Assembly (NCBI RefSeq): GCF_020171525.1 | Contig: NZ_JAIVAI010000001.1 | Coordinates: 1,240,001-1,304,000, forward strand | DNA: 64,000 nucleotides | Source: Halobacillus yeomjeoni | GTDB taxonomy: Bacteria > Bacillota > Bacilli > Bacillales > Halobacillaceae | Direction: 5' to 3' | Part shown: piece after piece, positions 1-8,227 of the stretch | How positions within the stretch are numbered: the stretch's first letter is position 1 | Layout: the number at the start of each line of letters is the position of its first letter | Translations under genes and position numbers: made by a program | The notes under the pieces: model-generated | Databases searched by the model: none | Seen by the model: only the letters and a program-made list of their open reading frames with translations | Told to the model about the DNA's origin: nothing

Positions 1-48
1 TTATCCCCCAGTGGAAACAAAAAGACGAACCAAAAAATTCCCCTTTCA

Positions 49-999
49 TCATTCGAACCATCCTTTATTTTTGAACCATCTGTACATGGCATAAGCAATG
101 GCGATCATCACAATCCAAACCACAAAGTAGCCGTACCTGTATTGTAGTTCAGGAATGTATTGGAAATTCATCCCATAAATTCCTACAATGAAAGTCAAAG
201 GCATGAAAATAACGGATATGACAGTCAAAATCTGCATCGTACGGTTCGTTTGATGGGAGTTCAAGGATAAGTAACTATCCCGGATATCCTGTGTCATCTC
301 GCGGTTTGATGCAATCATATCTGCCACTTTGATCAAGTGATCGTGGATATCAGCAAAATACTCTTTACGTTCTCTTACCCCGTCCAGATGATGCGTGTTC
401 ATCACCCGATATAGAAGATCCCTCATCGGATGAACGGTTTGGCGCAGAGTAAGCAGTTCACCTCTCCGATCAAACAATTCTTCCAATAACTTTTCCATAG
501 ACAGATCCTTCGTGTTGTCTTCGATTTCATTGATATGGTCTTCTATTCTATATACAATCGGGAAATAGTTGTCGACGATATTGTCCAACACCTGATAAAA
601 AATGAAGAACTCATCGACTGCGCTCATGTCTTTCGTTTTTTTCAATGTACTTTTCGCCGCCTCCAACGCAGGAGCCGGTTTTTTATGAAAGGTCACAATC
701 GCACATTCACTAACGAAAAGGTCGATTTCTTCCCTTTTCAAGGTTTTCGGGTTGATTGCATGTGTTACAAAAAATGTATGATCATCATAATAGTCGACTT
801 TCGGTCTCTGTAACTCATGCAGACAATCCTCTACAGCCAGAGGGTGAAAATGAAAATGTGTTTCCAGCAGCTTCACTTCTTCTTCCGTTGGAGATTCAAA
901 ATCCACCCAATACCAGTCGTAACTTCCTTTTGACAATTGCTCTAAATCAAGCTTTTCTTCTAAGCCTTGATCTTCAGAGTACGCTGTCACATGCAGCAT
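49..999 (-). CDS. corA: CorA-family Mg2+/Co2+ transporter
   Basis: Divalent cation channel of the CorA/MIT family, acting in the cytoplasmic membrane as a pentamer (family knowledge). The 316-residue product has the long acidic, helical cytoplasmic N-terminal domain and two C-terminal membrane helices; the first ends in the YGMNF signature loop and the second is followed by a short basic tail, the standard CorA arrangement. I place the start at the ATG at 999 (MLHVTAYSED), preceded by a GGGTGG-like ribosome site; an in-frame ATG farther upstream would add 17 residues that do not look like the family. It is transcribed alone and leftward, divergent from the acetyltransferase. Cation specificity cannot be told from the sequence. 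Confidence 0.93.
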   Translation of the reverse strand: MLHVTAYSEDQGLEEKLDLEQLSKGSYDWYWVDFESPTEEEVKLLETHFHFHPLAVEDCLHELQRPKVDYYDDHTFFVTHAINPKTLKREEIDLFVSECAIVTFHKKPAPALEAAKSTLKKTKDMSAVDEFFIFYQVLDNIVDNYFPIVYRIEDHINEIEDNTKDLSMEKLLEELFDRRGELLTLRQTVHPMRDLLYRVMNTHHLDGVRERKEYFADIHDHLIKVADMIASNREMTQDIRDSYLSLNSHQTNRTMQILTVISVIFMPLTFIVGIYGMNFQYIPELQYRYGYFVVWIVMIAIAYAMYRWFKNKGWFE

Positions 1000-1123
1000 G
1001 AAACCACCCTTCATCTTCCAGACATCTTTTATCGTTATACCCAATAACACTCAGAAAGAAACTCTCAATCTGACACCTCGGTATGATAACATAAAACCAA
1101 CAGCGTGATGAAGGAGAATAATC

Positions 1124-1729
1124 ATGGCGAGAACAGAAAACTCCACCCTTATAAAAGGAGAAAACCTGACGCTTCGTTCTATTGAAGAGAAAGATATCAA
1201 GCCTTTATGGAGGTTGATCTATGGAGAGAAAGAAGGACCACCGGAGTGGAAAAAATGGGATGCTCCTTACTACCCTTTGGAGCCGCATACCGTTGAAAGT
1301 TACCGCAGTCACGAAAATGCCAGGAAAGAACGATTAAAGGAAGGTGAACCAGATTCACGGCTGCTCCTTGAAGTAGAAGGTGAAATCATCGGAACGATCA
1401 CATACTACTGGGAGCATAAACCTTCGTTATGGCTTGAAGTCGGTATTGGTATATATAATCCAGCTTATTGGAATGGCGGGTATGGAACGGAGGCATTGAC
1501 TTTATGGATTGACCATCTTTTCAACTCCCTCCCTATTGCACGAGTCGGACTGACGACCTGGTCAAAGAATGAACGTATGATGAAAGTCGGAGAAAAGCTT
1601 GGAATGAAATTAGAGGGCCGGATGAGAAAGTGCCGGATTTATGAAGGTGAGTATTATGATTCCATCCGCCTCGGCATCTTGAGAGAAGAGTGGAATCAGC
1701 GCAAACAAAAAGCGATCTCCTCAAAATAG
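1124..1729 (+). CDS. GNAT-family N-acetyltransferase (RimJ/RimL-like)
   Basis: Predicted acetyl-CoA dependent N-acetyltransferase of the GNAT fold, 201 residues. It opens with the LTLRSIEEKD pattern typical of the RimJ/RimL branch and has the acetyl-CoA binding stretch around residues 115-130 (YNPAYWNGGYGTEAL), followed by NERMMKVGEKLGM and a C-terminal Y-E-G-x-Y-Y-D-S motif, all usual for that branch. The substrate (amine, ribosomal protein or antibiotic) is unknown. The start follows GAAGGAGAAT. It is a single-gene unit; its TAG stop lies in the loop of the terminator hairpin that ends it. Confidence 0.9.
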   Translation: MARTENSTLIKGENLTLRSIEEKDIKPLWRLIYGEKEGPPEWKKWDAPYYPLEPHTVESYRSHENARKERLKEGEPDSRLLLEVEGEIIGTITYYWEHKPSLWLEVGIGIYNPAYWNGGYGTEALTLWIDHLFNSLPIARVGLTTWSKNERMMKVGEKLGMKLEGRMRKCRIYEGEYYDSIRLGILREEWNQRKQKAISSK

Positions 1730-1747
1730 GAGATCGCTTTTATTTTT
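1707..1747 (+). terminator. Intrinsic terminator shared by the acetyltransferase and ppaC
   Basis: A 14-15 bp stem (AAAAAGCGATCTCCT pairing with its complement at 1728-1741) with a short loop and T-runs on both sides. It can terminate the rightward acetyltransferase transcript and the leftward ppaC transcript. The last codons of the acetyltransferase form the left arm. Confidence 0.9.
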
Positions 1748-1751
1748 ATAT

Positions 1752-2678
1752 TTAAGCAAAATGTTGATTCAACGGAGGGACAATTTGTTTCTTACGTGAA
1801 ACTACGCCCTCAAGAACAGCTTGGTTACCATCCATATCTACGTCAAAAGCGTGAGAAACTGCTTCTGCCTGCTCCCCTACTGCTACAACCGTTGAGTTGT
1901 TCGTCAGGATGTCTGTGACTACAAGCAGGAATAGATCCAGGCCTTTTTCAGACACGGTGTGATCCATCGCTTTCTCCAACTCTGATTTACGTGATAGGAC
2001 ATCGTCCGTATCCACCGTATTGACTTGAGCGATTTCCACTTTACGGCTTCCCATGTCAAATTCCTTCGCATCTAGAGAAATCAACTGCTCTGCTGATTTA
2101 TCGCTGATGTCCGCTCCTGCTTTCAACATTTCAAGGCCATATTCTTCAGCATCTACACCAGCAATTTCAGCCAGCTCCTCAGCTGCTTTGCGATCTTCAT
2201 CCGTGCAAGTAGGAGACTTGAACAATAAGGAATCGGAAATGATAGCAGAAAGCATCAAACCAGCCATCGGTTTAGAAACTTCTTTTCCATTTTCTTTATA
2301 CATCTTATTCAAAATCGTAGCTGTACATCCAACAGGCTCAGCACGGTAGTATAAAGGACCTTTTGTTTCGAAATTAGCGATACGGTGGTGATCGATCACC
2401 TCGATCACCTGCACATCTTCAATATCCTCTACACTTTGCTGGCGTTCGTTGTGATCCACTAAAATCACTTGTTCCACTTCATCTGATACACGCTCGACCT
2501 GACGAGGAGCCTCAACGTTGAAGTGATCCAATGCAAATTGCGTTTCAGCATTCACTTCTCCCAAACGGACAGGCTCTGTATCCTTACCTAGTGAATTTTT
2601 CAAGTCAGAATAAACGAGAGCTGAACAAATTGTATCGGTATCTGGATTCTTATGACCGAAAATGAGAACTTTACTCAT
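1752..2678 (-). CDS. ppaC: Manganese-dependent inorganic pyrophosphatase
   Basis: Family II (DHH superfamily) soluble pyrophosphatase that hydrolyses PPi to two phosphates and pulls biosynthetic reactions forward. The 308-residue length is standard. Visible metal ligands: GHKNPDTDT (His9, Asp13, Asp15), Asp75 in VDHNE and the DHH triplet (Asp96, His97, His98). The C-terminal substrate-binding SRKKQ motif is present near residue 293. The start is preceded by AGGAAGGGG and the product begins [15 protein letters not shown], as in Bacillus orthologues. Monocistronic. Confidence 0.97.
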   Translation of the reverse strand: MSKVLIFGHKNPDTDTICSALVYSDLKNSLGKDTEPVRLGEVNAETQFALDHFNVEAPRQVERVSDEVEQVILVDHNERQQSVEDIEDVQVIEVIDHHRIANFETKGPLYYRAEPVGCTATILNKMYKENGKEVSKPMAGLMLSAIISDSLLFKSPTCTDEDRKAAEELAEIAGVDAEEYGLEMLKAGADISDKSAEQLISLDAKEFDMGSRKVEIAQVNTVDTDDVLSRKSELEKAMDHTVSEKGLDLFLLVVTDILTNNSTVVAVGEQAEAVSHAFDVDMDGNQAVLEGVVSRKKQIVPPLNQHFA

Positions 2679-2767
2679 CTCACTACCCCTTCCTATGTAC
2701 GTATTCTAATAAAATCTTCACAGACCCGATTATAATGCATAATCAAAGACGAGTCCATCTCCCCCTA

Positions 2768-3181
2768 TTATGATTTTCTTCCTTCACTCTCCTTATATAC
2801 ACTTGTGATCATCGTATAACCGAAAATGATTTGTGCAGCCACTCCGATAGAAGGACTTGTGAGAATTCCAAAGGGCAGCAAAAGGGGAAGTGATAGTACA
2901 TAAGGGACTAATAATAAATAGAGAGAAGGTAAAGCTATAAAAACAATTGATGGTCCATTAACTTTCCACTTTCCAGAACCATTCCAAGCTTCATAGAATC
3001 GATTAAAGCCAAGGATCAAACCCACGGGTATGAAGGCCAGATGATTAAAAATGAGATAAGGGTATATTTGAAAATAATGTTCGGCAAATGTCTTCAGTTT
3101 TTCGTCTACTATGAAATACCCAAACAAATAAACGAAGATAAACGAACTTTTTACGATATGGAACTTCATGGATGATTTCAT
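2768..3181 (-). CDS. Hypothetical small integral membrane protein
   Basis: 137 residues with about four hydrophobic segments (roughly residues 9-26, 42-60, 78-98 and 103-124) and no motif I recognise. A good GGGAGGGATGAG ribosome site precedes the ATG, which supports it being a real gene. It sits alone between ppaC and glnA and is transcribed away from glnA. Function unknown. Confidence 0.7.
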   Translation of the reverse strand: MKSSMKFHIVKSSFIFVYLFGYFIVDEKLKTFAEHYFQIYPYLIFNHLAFIPVGLILGFNRFYEAWNGSGKWKVNGPSIVFIALPSLYLLLVPYVLSLPLLLPFGILTSPSIGVAAQIIFGYTMITSVYKESEGRKS

Positions 3182-3311
3182 CTCATCCCTCCCTTATTCA
3201 TATATGCGAGCTGCGCCATTTTAATTATTTTTATATTTCGTATTACAACTACGTTTAGCACATCAGTAAAAGGGAATATAAAAAAAGGATTTGAGATTAA
3301 GCTACATGTTA

Positions 3312-3328
3312 TGTTAGAATTCCTTACA
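3312..3328 (+). promoter_or_regulatory. GlnR/TnrA box upstream of glnA
   Basis: TGTTAGAATTCCTTACA matches the established GlnR/TnrA consensus TGTNA-N7-TNACA exactly. It lies 66 bp before the glnA start codon, where such boxes control nitrogen-regulated promoters in Bacillus. Control by GlnR or TnrA is an inference from the site. Confidence 0.8.
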
Positions 3329-3393
3329 TAGCAAACAACTTACATATCCACATCATTGGATAACACAAAATTCAAAAAAAGAGAGGGTACAAA

Positions 3394-4704
3394 ATGACTT
3401 ACACAAAAGAATCGATCAAGCAAAAAGTAGAGGATCACAAGGTAGAATTCATCATTCTTGAATTTACAGACATGAATGGGGAAACGAAAAATGTAGAGCT
3501 TCCTGTAGAAGAATTGGATATGGTCTTGAATAATGAAGCCATGTTCGATAGTTCTTCCATCTCAGGATTCTCTGAAATTCAAGAAAGTGACATGTATCTT
3601 GTTCCAGACTTGGACACGTTTTTAGTGCTTCCATCTCTGGTGGACGAAGACCAGAGTGTTCGATTCATCTGTGATATTTATAAACCGGACGGTACACCGT
3701 TTGAAGGGGATCCCCGCTACATCCTTAAGCGTGCAATGAAAAAAGCAGAAGATATGGGCTATACTGTCAATGTTGGACCAGAACCGGAATTCTTCTTATT
3801 CAAATTGAATGAAGAAGGGTACCCGATCCGTAAGATGAATGACCGTGGAGGATATTTCGATGCTTCTCCTAAAGATAAAGGAGATAAAGTCCGCCGCGAC
3901 ATCGTACGTACCCTGAAAAAATACGGATTCGAGATGGAAGCTTCCCACCACGAAGTGGCGATGGGACAGCACGAAATCAATTTCCGTTTTGACAACATGC
4001 TGAAAACTGCGGACAACATCCAAACATTCAAAAACGTGGTCAAAGATATCGCTACAAATCACGACTATCATGCGACATTCATGCCAAAACCATTCTCCGG
4101 CGAAAACGGCTCCGGCATGCACTGCCACCTTTCTTTATTCCAGGATGGATCAAGTGCATTCTACGACGAAGATGCTGATGATGGCGTTTCCAAGACAATG
4201 AAGCAATTCATCGCAGGTATTTTGAAGCACGCGAATGGTATTGCAGCGATTACAAACCCTAACGTAAACTCTTATAAACGTTTGGTGCCTGGATACGAAG
4301 CTCCTGTAAGTGTAGCTTGGTCCCACTCCAACCGTAGCTGCATGGTCCGTGTACCGACGACACGCGGAAATGGTACACGCTTTGAAGTTCGTAACCCGGA
4401 CCCGACAGCCAACCCTTACTTGACGCTTGCTGTTCTTATTCAAGCTGGTCTTGAAGGAATTGAAAAAGAAATGGATGCAGGTAAAGCGGAAAGCCGTAAC
4501 CTTTACGAAGTGAAGGACGACAGCGTGCCGACCCTTCCTACAAACCTCAAAGAAGCTGTAGAAGCACTGAAGAAAGACGAGCTTTTATTAGAAGCTCTTG
4601 GCGATCACACTTCTAATGCTTATATCGAGGATAAAGAAGCAGAATGGACAGAGTATTCCCTACGCGTAAGCACATGGGAAGTTGACAAGTATATGAATAA
4701 ATAA
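3394..4704 (+). CDS. glnA: Type I glutamine synthetase (solitary copy)
   Basis: ATP-dependent synthesis of glutamine from glutamate and ammonia; dodecameric cytoplasmic enzyme. The 436-residue product has the N-terminal beta-grasp domain and the catalytic domain motifs: GPEPEFFLF, EASHHEVAMGQHEINF, the ATP-binding KPFSGENGSGMHCHLS, VNSYKRLVPGYEAP (flap Glu) and the RNPDPTANPYL region. No glnR lies directly upstream, unlike the Bacillus glnRA operon, so this is likely a second or relocated copy. The loop that in B. subtilis GlnA reads GSSIEGFVRIEESD is SSSISGFSEIQESD here: the Arg equivalent to Arg62, needed there for feedback inhibition, is replaced. The ribosome site is AGAGAGGG. Catalytic assignment is firm; altered regulation is inferred. 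Confidence 0.96.
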   Translation: MTYTKESIKQKVEDHKVEFIILEFTDMNGETKNVELPVEELDMVLNNEAMFDSSSISGFSEIQESDMYLVPDLDTFLVLPSLVDEDQSVRFICDIYKPDGTPFEGDPRYILKRAMKKAEDMGYTVNVGPEPEFFLFKLNEEGYPIRKMNDRGGYFDASPKDKGDKVRRDIVRTLKKYGFEMEASHHEVAMGQHEINFRFDNMLKTADNIQTFKNVVKDIATNHDYHATFMPKPFSGENGSGMHCHLSLFQDGSSAFYDEDADDGVSKTMKQFIAGILKHANGIAAITNPNVNSYKRLVPGYEAPVSVAWSHSNRSCMVRVPTTRGNGTRFEVRNPDPTANPYLTLAVLIQAGLEGIEKEMDAGKAESRNLYEVKDDSVPTLPTNLKEAVEALKKDELLLEALGDHTSNAYIEDKEAEWTEYSLRVSTWEVDKYMNK

Positions 4705-4705
4705 A

Positions 4706-4755
4706 AACCTCAAAAAGACCAGGATCCTTTACGGAATCCTGGTCTTTTTGAGGTT
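4706..4755. terminator. Bidirectional terminator between glnA and rsgA
   Basis: Near-perfect 50-bp palindrome: AACCTCAAAAAGACCAGGAT and its complement around a short loop, with A/T runs in both arms. It serves the convergent glnA and rsgA transcripts. Confidence 0.93.
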
Positions 4756-4768
4756 GCTACAATTCCAC

Positions 4769-5818
4769 TTAGTCGAGTTTGTGCAGAAACTCATTTTTGT
4801 TGGAACCATGAAGCATTCGGTTGGTTTTATGTGTTCCATAACGATCTTTCAGATCCAGTCGGAAGAGTTCCCGTTTGAGTTTGTTGTAACTTTTCAAGCG
4901 TCCCTCTTCTAACTCACCGCTTTCAATCGCTTTACGGACAGCACATCCGGGTTCTTTTTCGTGCTTACAATTTCTGAATTTACAATTCGTCGCCAGTTCA
5001 TCGATGTCAGAAAAAGTCGTGTCGACCATCATCTCATCTCCCCAAAGCTGCAATTCCCTCATCCCCGGCGTGTCTATGATATACGTACCGTTAGGAAGTT
5101 GGAAAAGCTCACGATGGGTGGTCGTATGTCTTCCTCGATCATCACTTGAACGCACCTCTTGGGTAGACTGTACGGACTTGTTCATCAATCGATTAATTAA
5201 GGTGGATTTGCCTACCCCGGAAGAACCGATCAATGAAATCGTTTCTCCGCTGATCAGCTCTTTTGACAGCTCTTCCACTCCTCCACCAGACATGTTGTCT
5301 ATCGCATGGAACGGGACTCCGGGTGCTGCACGCTGGACGGAGGCAAGTTTATCCTCTACATTTTCACATAAGTCACGCTTGGTACACACAATTACCGGCA
5401 TGGCGCCACTTTCATAGACTTGCTGTACATAGCGCTCAAGTCTTCGTTCGTTGAATTCCTTCGTCAATGCAGTTACAATGAATACCTTGTCGATGTTAGC
5501 AGCAATCACTTGTTCGTCGTTGCTGGTTCCAGCTTTTTTTCTGGACAAAAGCGTCTGTCGATTTAAAACACGATGAATCAACGCTTTTGTATCATTCTCA
5601 TAAGGTTGAAAGACGACCCAGTCCCCCACCGCTGGATAATCGCTGACTTGGTGGCAGTGATAATGGAATTTTCCAGATAATTCTCCGGTCAAAGTGTTGC
5701 TTTCTGTGGAAATCGTGTAGATTCCATGAGTGAAGGTCGTCACTCTACCTACCGATTCATCTTTTTCTACTTGTGCTTGGAAATACGTGTGAAAATCTAA
5801 TCTACCGTTCTTGTTCAA
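4769..5818 (-). CDS. rsgA: Ribosome small-subunit-dependent GTPase RsgA
   Basis: Circularly permuted GTPase for late 30S subunit maturation. 349 residues: N-terminal OB-fold, then the permuted G motifs with G4 (TKRDL, about residue 146) before G1 (GSSGVGKST, about residue 198) and G3 (DTPGM, about residue 252), and a C-terminal zinc finger with C-x4-C-x-H-x5-C spacing (CKFRNCKHEKEPGC). The start is a TTG at 5818, seven bases after AGGAGG; no in-frame ATG fits better. A 25-codon reading frame ends 29 bases upstream and may be co-transcribed. Confidence 0.96.
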   Translation of the reverse strand: MNKNGRLDFHTYFQAQVEKDESVGRVTTFTHGIYTISTESNTLTGELSGKFHYHCHQVSDYPAVGDWVVFQPYENDTKALIHRVLNRQTLLSRKKAGTSNDEQVIAANIDKVFIVTALTKEFNERRLERYVQQVYESGAMPVIVCTKRDLCENVEDKLASVQRAAPGVPFHAIDNMSGGGVEELSKELISGETISLIGSSGVGKSTLINRLMNKSVQSTQEVRSSDDRGRHTTTHRELFQLPNGTYIIDTPGMRELQLWGDEMMVDTTFSDIDELATNCKFRNCKHEKEPGCAVRKAIESGELEEGRLKSYNKLKRELFRLDLKDRYGTHKTNRMLHGSNKNEFLHKLD

Positions 5819-5846
5819 TCAAATTCCTCCTGAATTGTGGAGGACA

Positions 5847-5924
5847 CTAAGAAGTGATGGGCCCCCCATTTTGTAGTTTCTTCTGTTTTTGCATATTTTT
5901 AAACTTTACGTTGACGTTTGCCAT
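5847..5924 (-). CDS. Possible 25-residue basic peptide upstream of rsgA
   Basis: A short frame, MANVNVKFKNMQKQKKLQN then GGPITS, with a good AGGAG ribosome site eight bases before its ATG. It is very basic (five Lys in residues 7-16) and ends 29 bases before the rsgA TTG start. I do not recognise it; it could be a real small protein, a leader peptide coupled to rsgA translation, or chance. The evidence is the ribosome site and tight spacing only. Confidence 0.35.
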   Translation of the reverse strand: MANVNVKFKNMQKQKKLQNGGPITS

Positions 5925-6001
5925 AAAACATCACTCCTATCCCGTTGATTGTATATTCAGTATAGCAATAAATTCCTGCGAATGGGGCTTTTTTGTAAAT
6001 A

Positions 6002-6661
6002 TTATGCATTCAATTCAATGGTGCTCGTAATATCGACACCATTCAAAGCCTGAGTCGCCAGCCTGTCCGTCTCCTGGTTATGTTTTCTTGAAACCAATAC
6101 AAATTCAGGTTCTAATCCCAGTTCTTGCAGCTTTGCTTCTATCCGGTCCGCCCAGTCAGATAACTCCTCTTTCATAACCGGCCACTCATCTTTCAGTTGG
6201 TTGATGACTACGTTAGAGTCCCCGATGATTTTTACCGGTAAATGGTGGACTCCTAACAAATCCAATTCCTGAACAGCTAAATGGAGAGCTGCATATTCCG
6301 CCTCATTATTACTTTTCAACTCATCGACTGCCGTATTTCTCCGCAGTCTGTAAGATTTTCCGTTTTGGTCGTAATAAATGGCACAGCCTAAACCTGCCTT
6401 CTGGGTTGCTTTATCATAACCCCCGTCAAAATAAAGGGTCACATTATGAGGCTCAGTTTCAATGCCTTTCAAATATTTTTTTAAATCCTTCAACCTAAAG
6501 CTCTGCTCATGACGATCATAAAATATGATTTCCTTCCCTCTTCCGGAAGCTTCCAGATCTTCGGCAATCATGATGGCTTGTGCAGCAGGCATTTCATCTG
6601 ACTTGAACAAAGCTTTCGGTCCTTTAGGCGCTTTATATGTAAACTCAATACTCACTTTCAC
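6002..6661 (-). CDS. RNase H-like protein (YpeP/YpdQ type)
   Basis: 219 residues: an N-terminal segment of about 70 residues without a motif I know, then a type I RNase H fold. The four acidic active-site residues are all visible: Asp in YFDGG (about residue 79), Glu in NNEAEY, Asp in IGDSN and the final Asp in QETDRLA. It could cleave RNA in RNA-DNA hybrids, but B. subtilis proteins of this type have weak or unclear activity, so the role is open. The start is a GTG preceded by GGAGGG with a six-base spacer. Monocistronic. Confidence 0.85.
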   Translation of the reverse strand: MKVSIEFTYKAPKGPKALFKSDEMPAAQAIMIAEDLEASGRGKEIIFYDRHEQSFRLKDLKKYLKGIETEPHNVTLYFDGGYDKATQKAGLGCAIYYDQNGKSYRLRRNTAVDELKSNNEAEYAALHLAVQELDLLGVHHLPVKIIGDSNVVINQLKDEWPVMKEELSDWADRIEAKLQELGLEPEFVLVSRKHNQETDRLATQALNGVDITSTIELNA

Positions 6662-6751
6662 CTGAATCCCTCCTTTTAATTCTATCGCTTACATCCATTG
6701 TACCCTTTCAGAAAAGAATTATTGATAAGAAGACCGGGGATTTAAATAAAA

Positions 6752-7039
6752 GGCTCTGTTAAAGTCTGTTGTTGATATTTTTAATGATTACTAAATAGTC
6801 CCCGTCTAGGATTAGAAGTCCGGTCCATTATTTAGTCAGAGCATGGGATGGCAGGGAAAACAGGTAGACTCCTACGGGAAAAAGGAACAAGGTGAGACCC
6901 CGGATAACGAAGTTCGAGGAGGCTAAAGCGTCCCTGCGGAAAGAGAGTCATTCCCAAGTCCGCCTCATACAAAACCCAGGATGGAAAGAGCTGATATGAG
7001 CTCATATGTGAAATAACAACACCAAGTAATAACAGAGCC
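6752..7039. repeat. MITE-like dispersed repeat, copy 1 (288 bp)
   Basis: Begins GGCTCTGTTAAAG and ends AATAACAGAGCC, an inverted pair, and is flanked by an exact 8-bp direct repeat AAATAAAA (6744-6751 and 7040-7047). No coding potential. The interior holds the AGACTCCTACGGG ... GTGAGACCCCGG ... GAGGAGGCT block shared with the other copies and, from memory, common in Bacillaceae genomes. It appears to consist of the outer arms of the longer 448-bp copy joined together. Confidence 0.85.
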
Positions 7040-7043
7040 AAAT

Positions 7044-7082
7044 AAAAAAAAGCAGCCATATCCGGAACGGATACGACTGCTT
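7044..7082 (-). terminator. Terminator of the DUF6612-type lipoprotein gene
   Basis: On the minus strand AAGCAGTCGTATCCG pairs with CGGATATGGCTGCTT and is followed by a run of eight Ts. The repeat element's right target duplication overlaps the T-run. Confidence 0.85.
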
Positions 7083-7092
7083 CACTTACAAT

Positions 7093-8043
7093 TTACTGCA
7101 TATTTTCAGGAGGAGCCATCATGGAATCCATCATCATCTGATTGAACTTCTCCTCCAACTGCTTTTGAGTCATGGTATTTTCTTCTGTAGGGTTCATTTG
7201 GAAAGATACATCTTCTCCGATATTCTCGTACTCATTTTTCACATCAAGTTGGAATGCACCTTCTTGACCTGATTCTTTCACAGAGAAACCTACAGAAACT
7301 TCTTCTTTCTTAAGTTGACTGCCATCGAGTTCTGATTTTACAGAAAGCTCTTTGAATTGGATCGCTTTCAACCCTTCTTCAATATCTCCTTCTGTCATCC
7401 CTTTCGGCAATTGACCATTTTCACTAAGTGCTGAACTTAGGAAAGTGCGGACGAAATCCTTCACCTGCCCGCCTTCCATCTTCATGGTGATTTGTCCATC
7501 TTCTTCGTTAAAGTTTTCTTCAGAAATGGATTTCATCATTTCTTCAATTTGCTTTTGCTGTTGAGTTTCTTCTTCCATATTAAATTCTTCTGAATCAAGG
7601 ATGACGTACTCTCTCTCAAACTCCATCTCCTGACTCATCGGTACGATTGGGAACATGGTCATCGCCTGTTTTATGGTTTCTGTTTTAATATACATGTTTT
7701 GATTTTCCATGTTCATATGAACGGGGATATCAAGTTCGAAGGACATCGGCCCCTGCATCGTTTTAAGATGAATGACAGTTTCTGTGATTTGCTTTTTTTC
7801 ATCTACTGTAGTCTCAGCTGTAATCTCAGCGTTATTCAGCAATCCCACGACCATCTGTGCTTCCGGCATGCCTTCTATTTCAGCTGTTTCCACGTTCAGG
7901 TTGATCGTGGATGTCGTTTGATAAGAATCAGCTTCCATTAAATTTGAATGGGCTTCTAAATACGTTTCTTTTGCTGTTTTCCCACAAGCGGAAAGAGCAA
8001 AAAGAATGGCTGTCAAAGTAAAAATAGTAATAACTTTCTTCAA
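7093..8043 (-). CDS. Secreted lipoprotein, DUF6612-like
   Basis: 316-residue lipoprotein: a Lys-Lys N-terminus, hydrophobic core and the lipobox LSAC with the lipidated Cys near residue 19, so it should be anchored on the outer face of the membrane. The rest is rich in Glu, Gln, Thr and Met and built of beta-strand-like amphipathic stretches, consistent with the LolA/LprG-like fold of DUF6612 proteins; the family call is from pattern, not alignment. The start is a TTG at 8043, seven bases after a perfect AGGAGG; starts farther upstream would break the signal peptide. No partner gene nearby. Confidence 0.75.
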   Translation of the reverse strand: MKKVITIFTLTAILFALSACGKTAKETYLEAHSNLMEADSYQTTSTINLNVETAEIEGMPEAQMVVGLLNNAEITAETTVDEKKQITETVIHLKTMQGPMSFELDIPVHMNMENQNMYIKTETIKQAMTMFPIVPMSQEMEFEREYVILDSEEFNMEEETQQQKQIEEMMKSISEENFNEEDGQITMKMEGGQVKDFVRTFLSSALSENGQLPKGMTEGDIEEGLKAIQFKELSVKSELDGSQLKKEEVSVGFSVKESGQEGAFQLDVKNEYENIGEDVSFQMNPTEENTMTQKQLEEKFNQMMMDSMMAPPENMQ

Positions 8044-8186
8044 AAAACTTCCTCCTAAACTTTTGGTCAAACTTTGACTACTGTAACATATTTGTAATGT
8101 GATTGACATAACCAAATATACCCATGCGTTTATGCACATTGTTTAAGGATTAGAAAACTACATTCGCCCCGAATGATGCCCACATT

Positions 8187-8216
8187 AAAAAAAGGCCCGC
8201 AAAGGAGGGGCCTTTT
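8187..8216 (-). terminator. Terminator of the lysine-degradation operon
   Basis: AAAAGGCCCC pairs with GGGCCTTTTTTT (minus strand) just after the lysine dehydrogenase-like gene. It marks the end of the four-gene leftward operon starting near 13.78 kb. Confidence 0.88.
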
Positions 8217-8227
8217 CAGCACATTAT

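Noticed and set aside
1-53. A leftward frame starting at the corA stop and running off the left edge (MMKGEFFGSS).
   Set aside because: Only 16-17 codons are visible, with only a weak AAGGATGG in place of a ribosome site; it cannot be told from chance.
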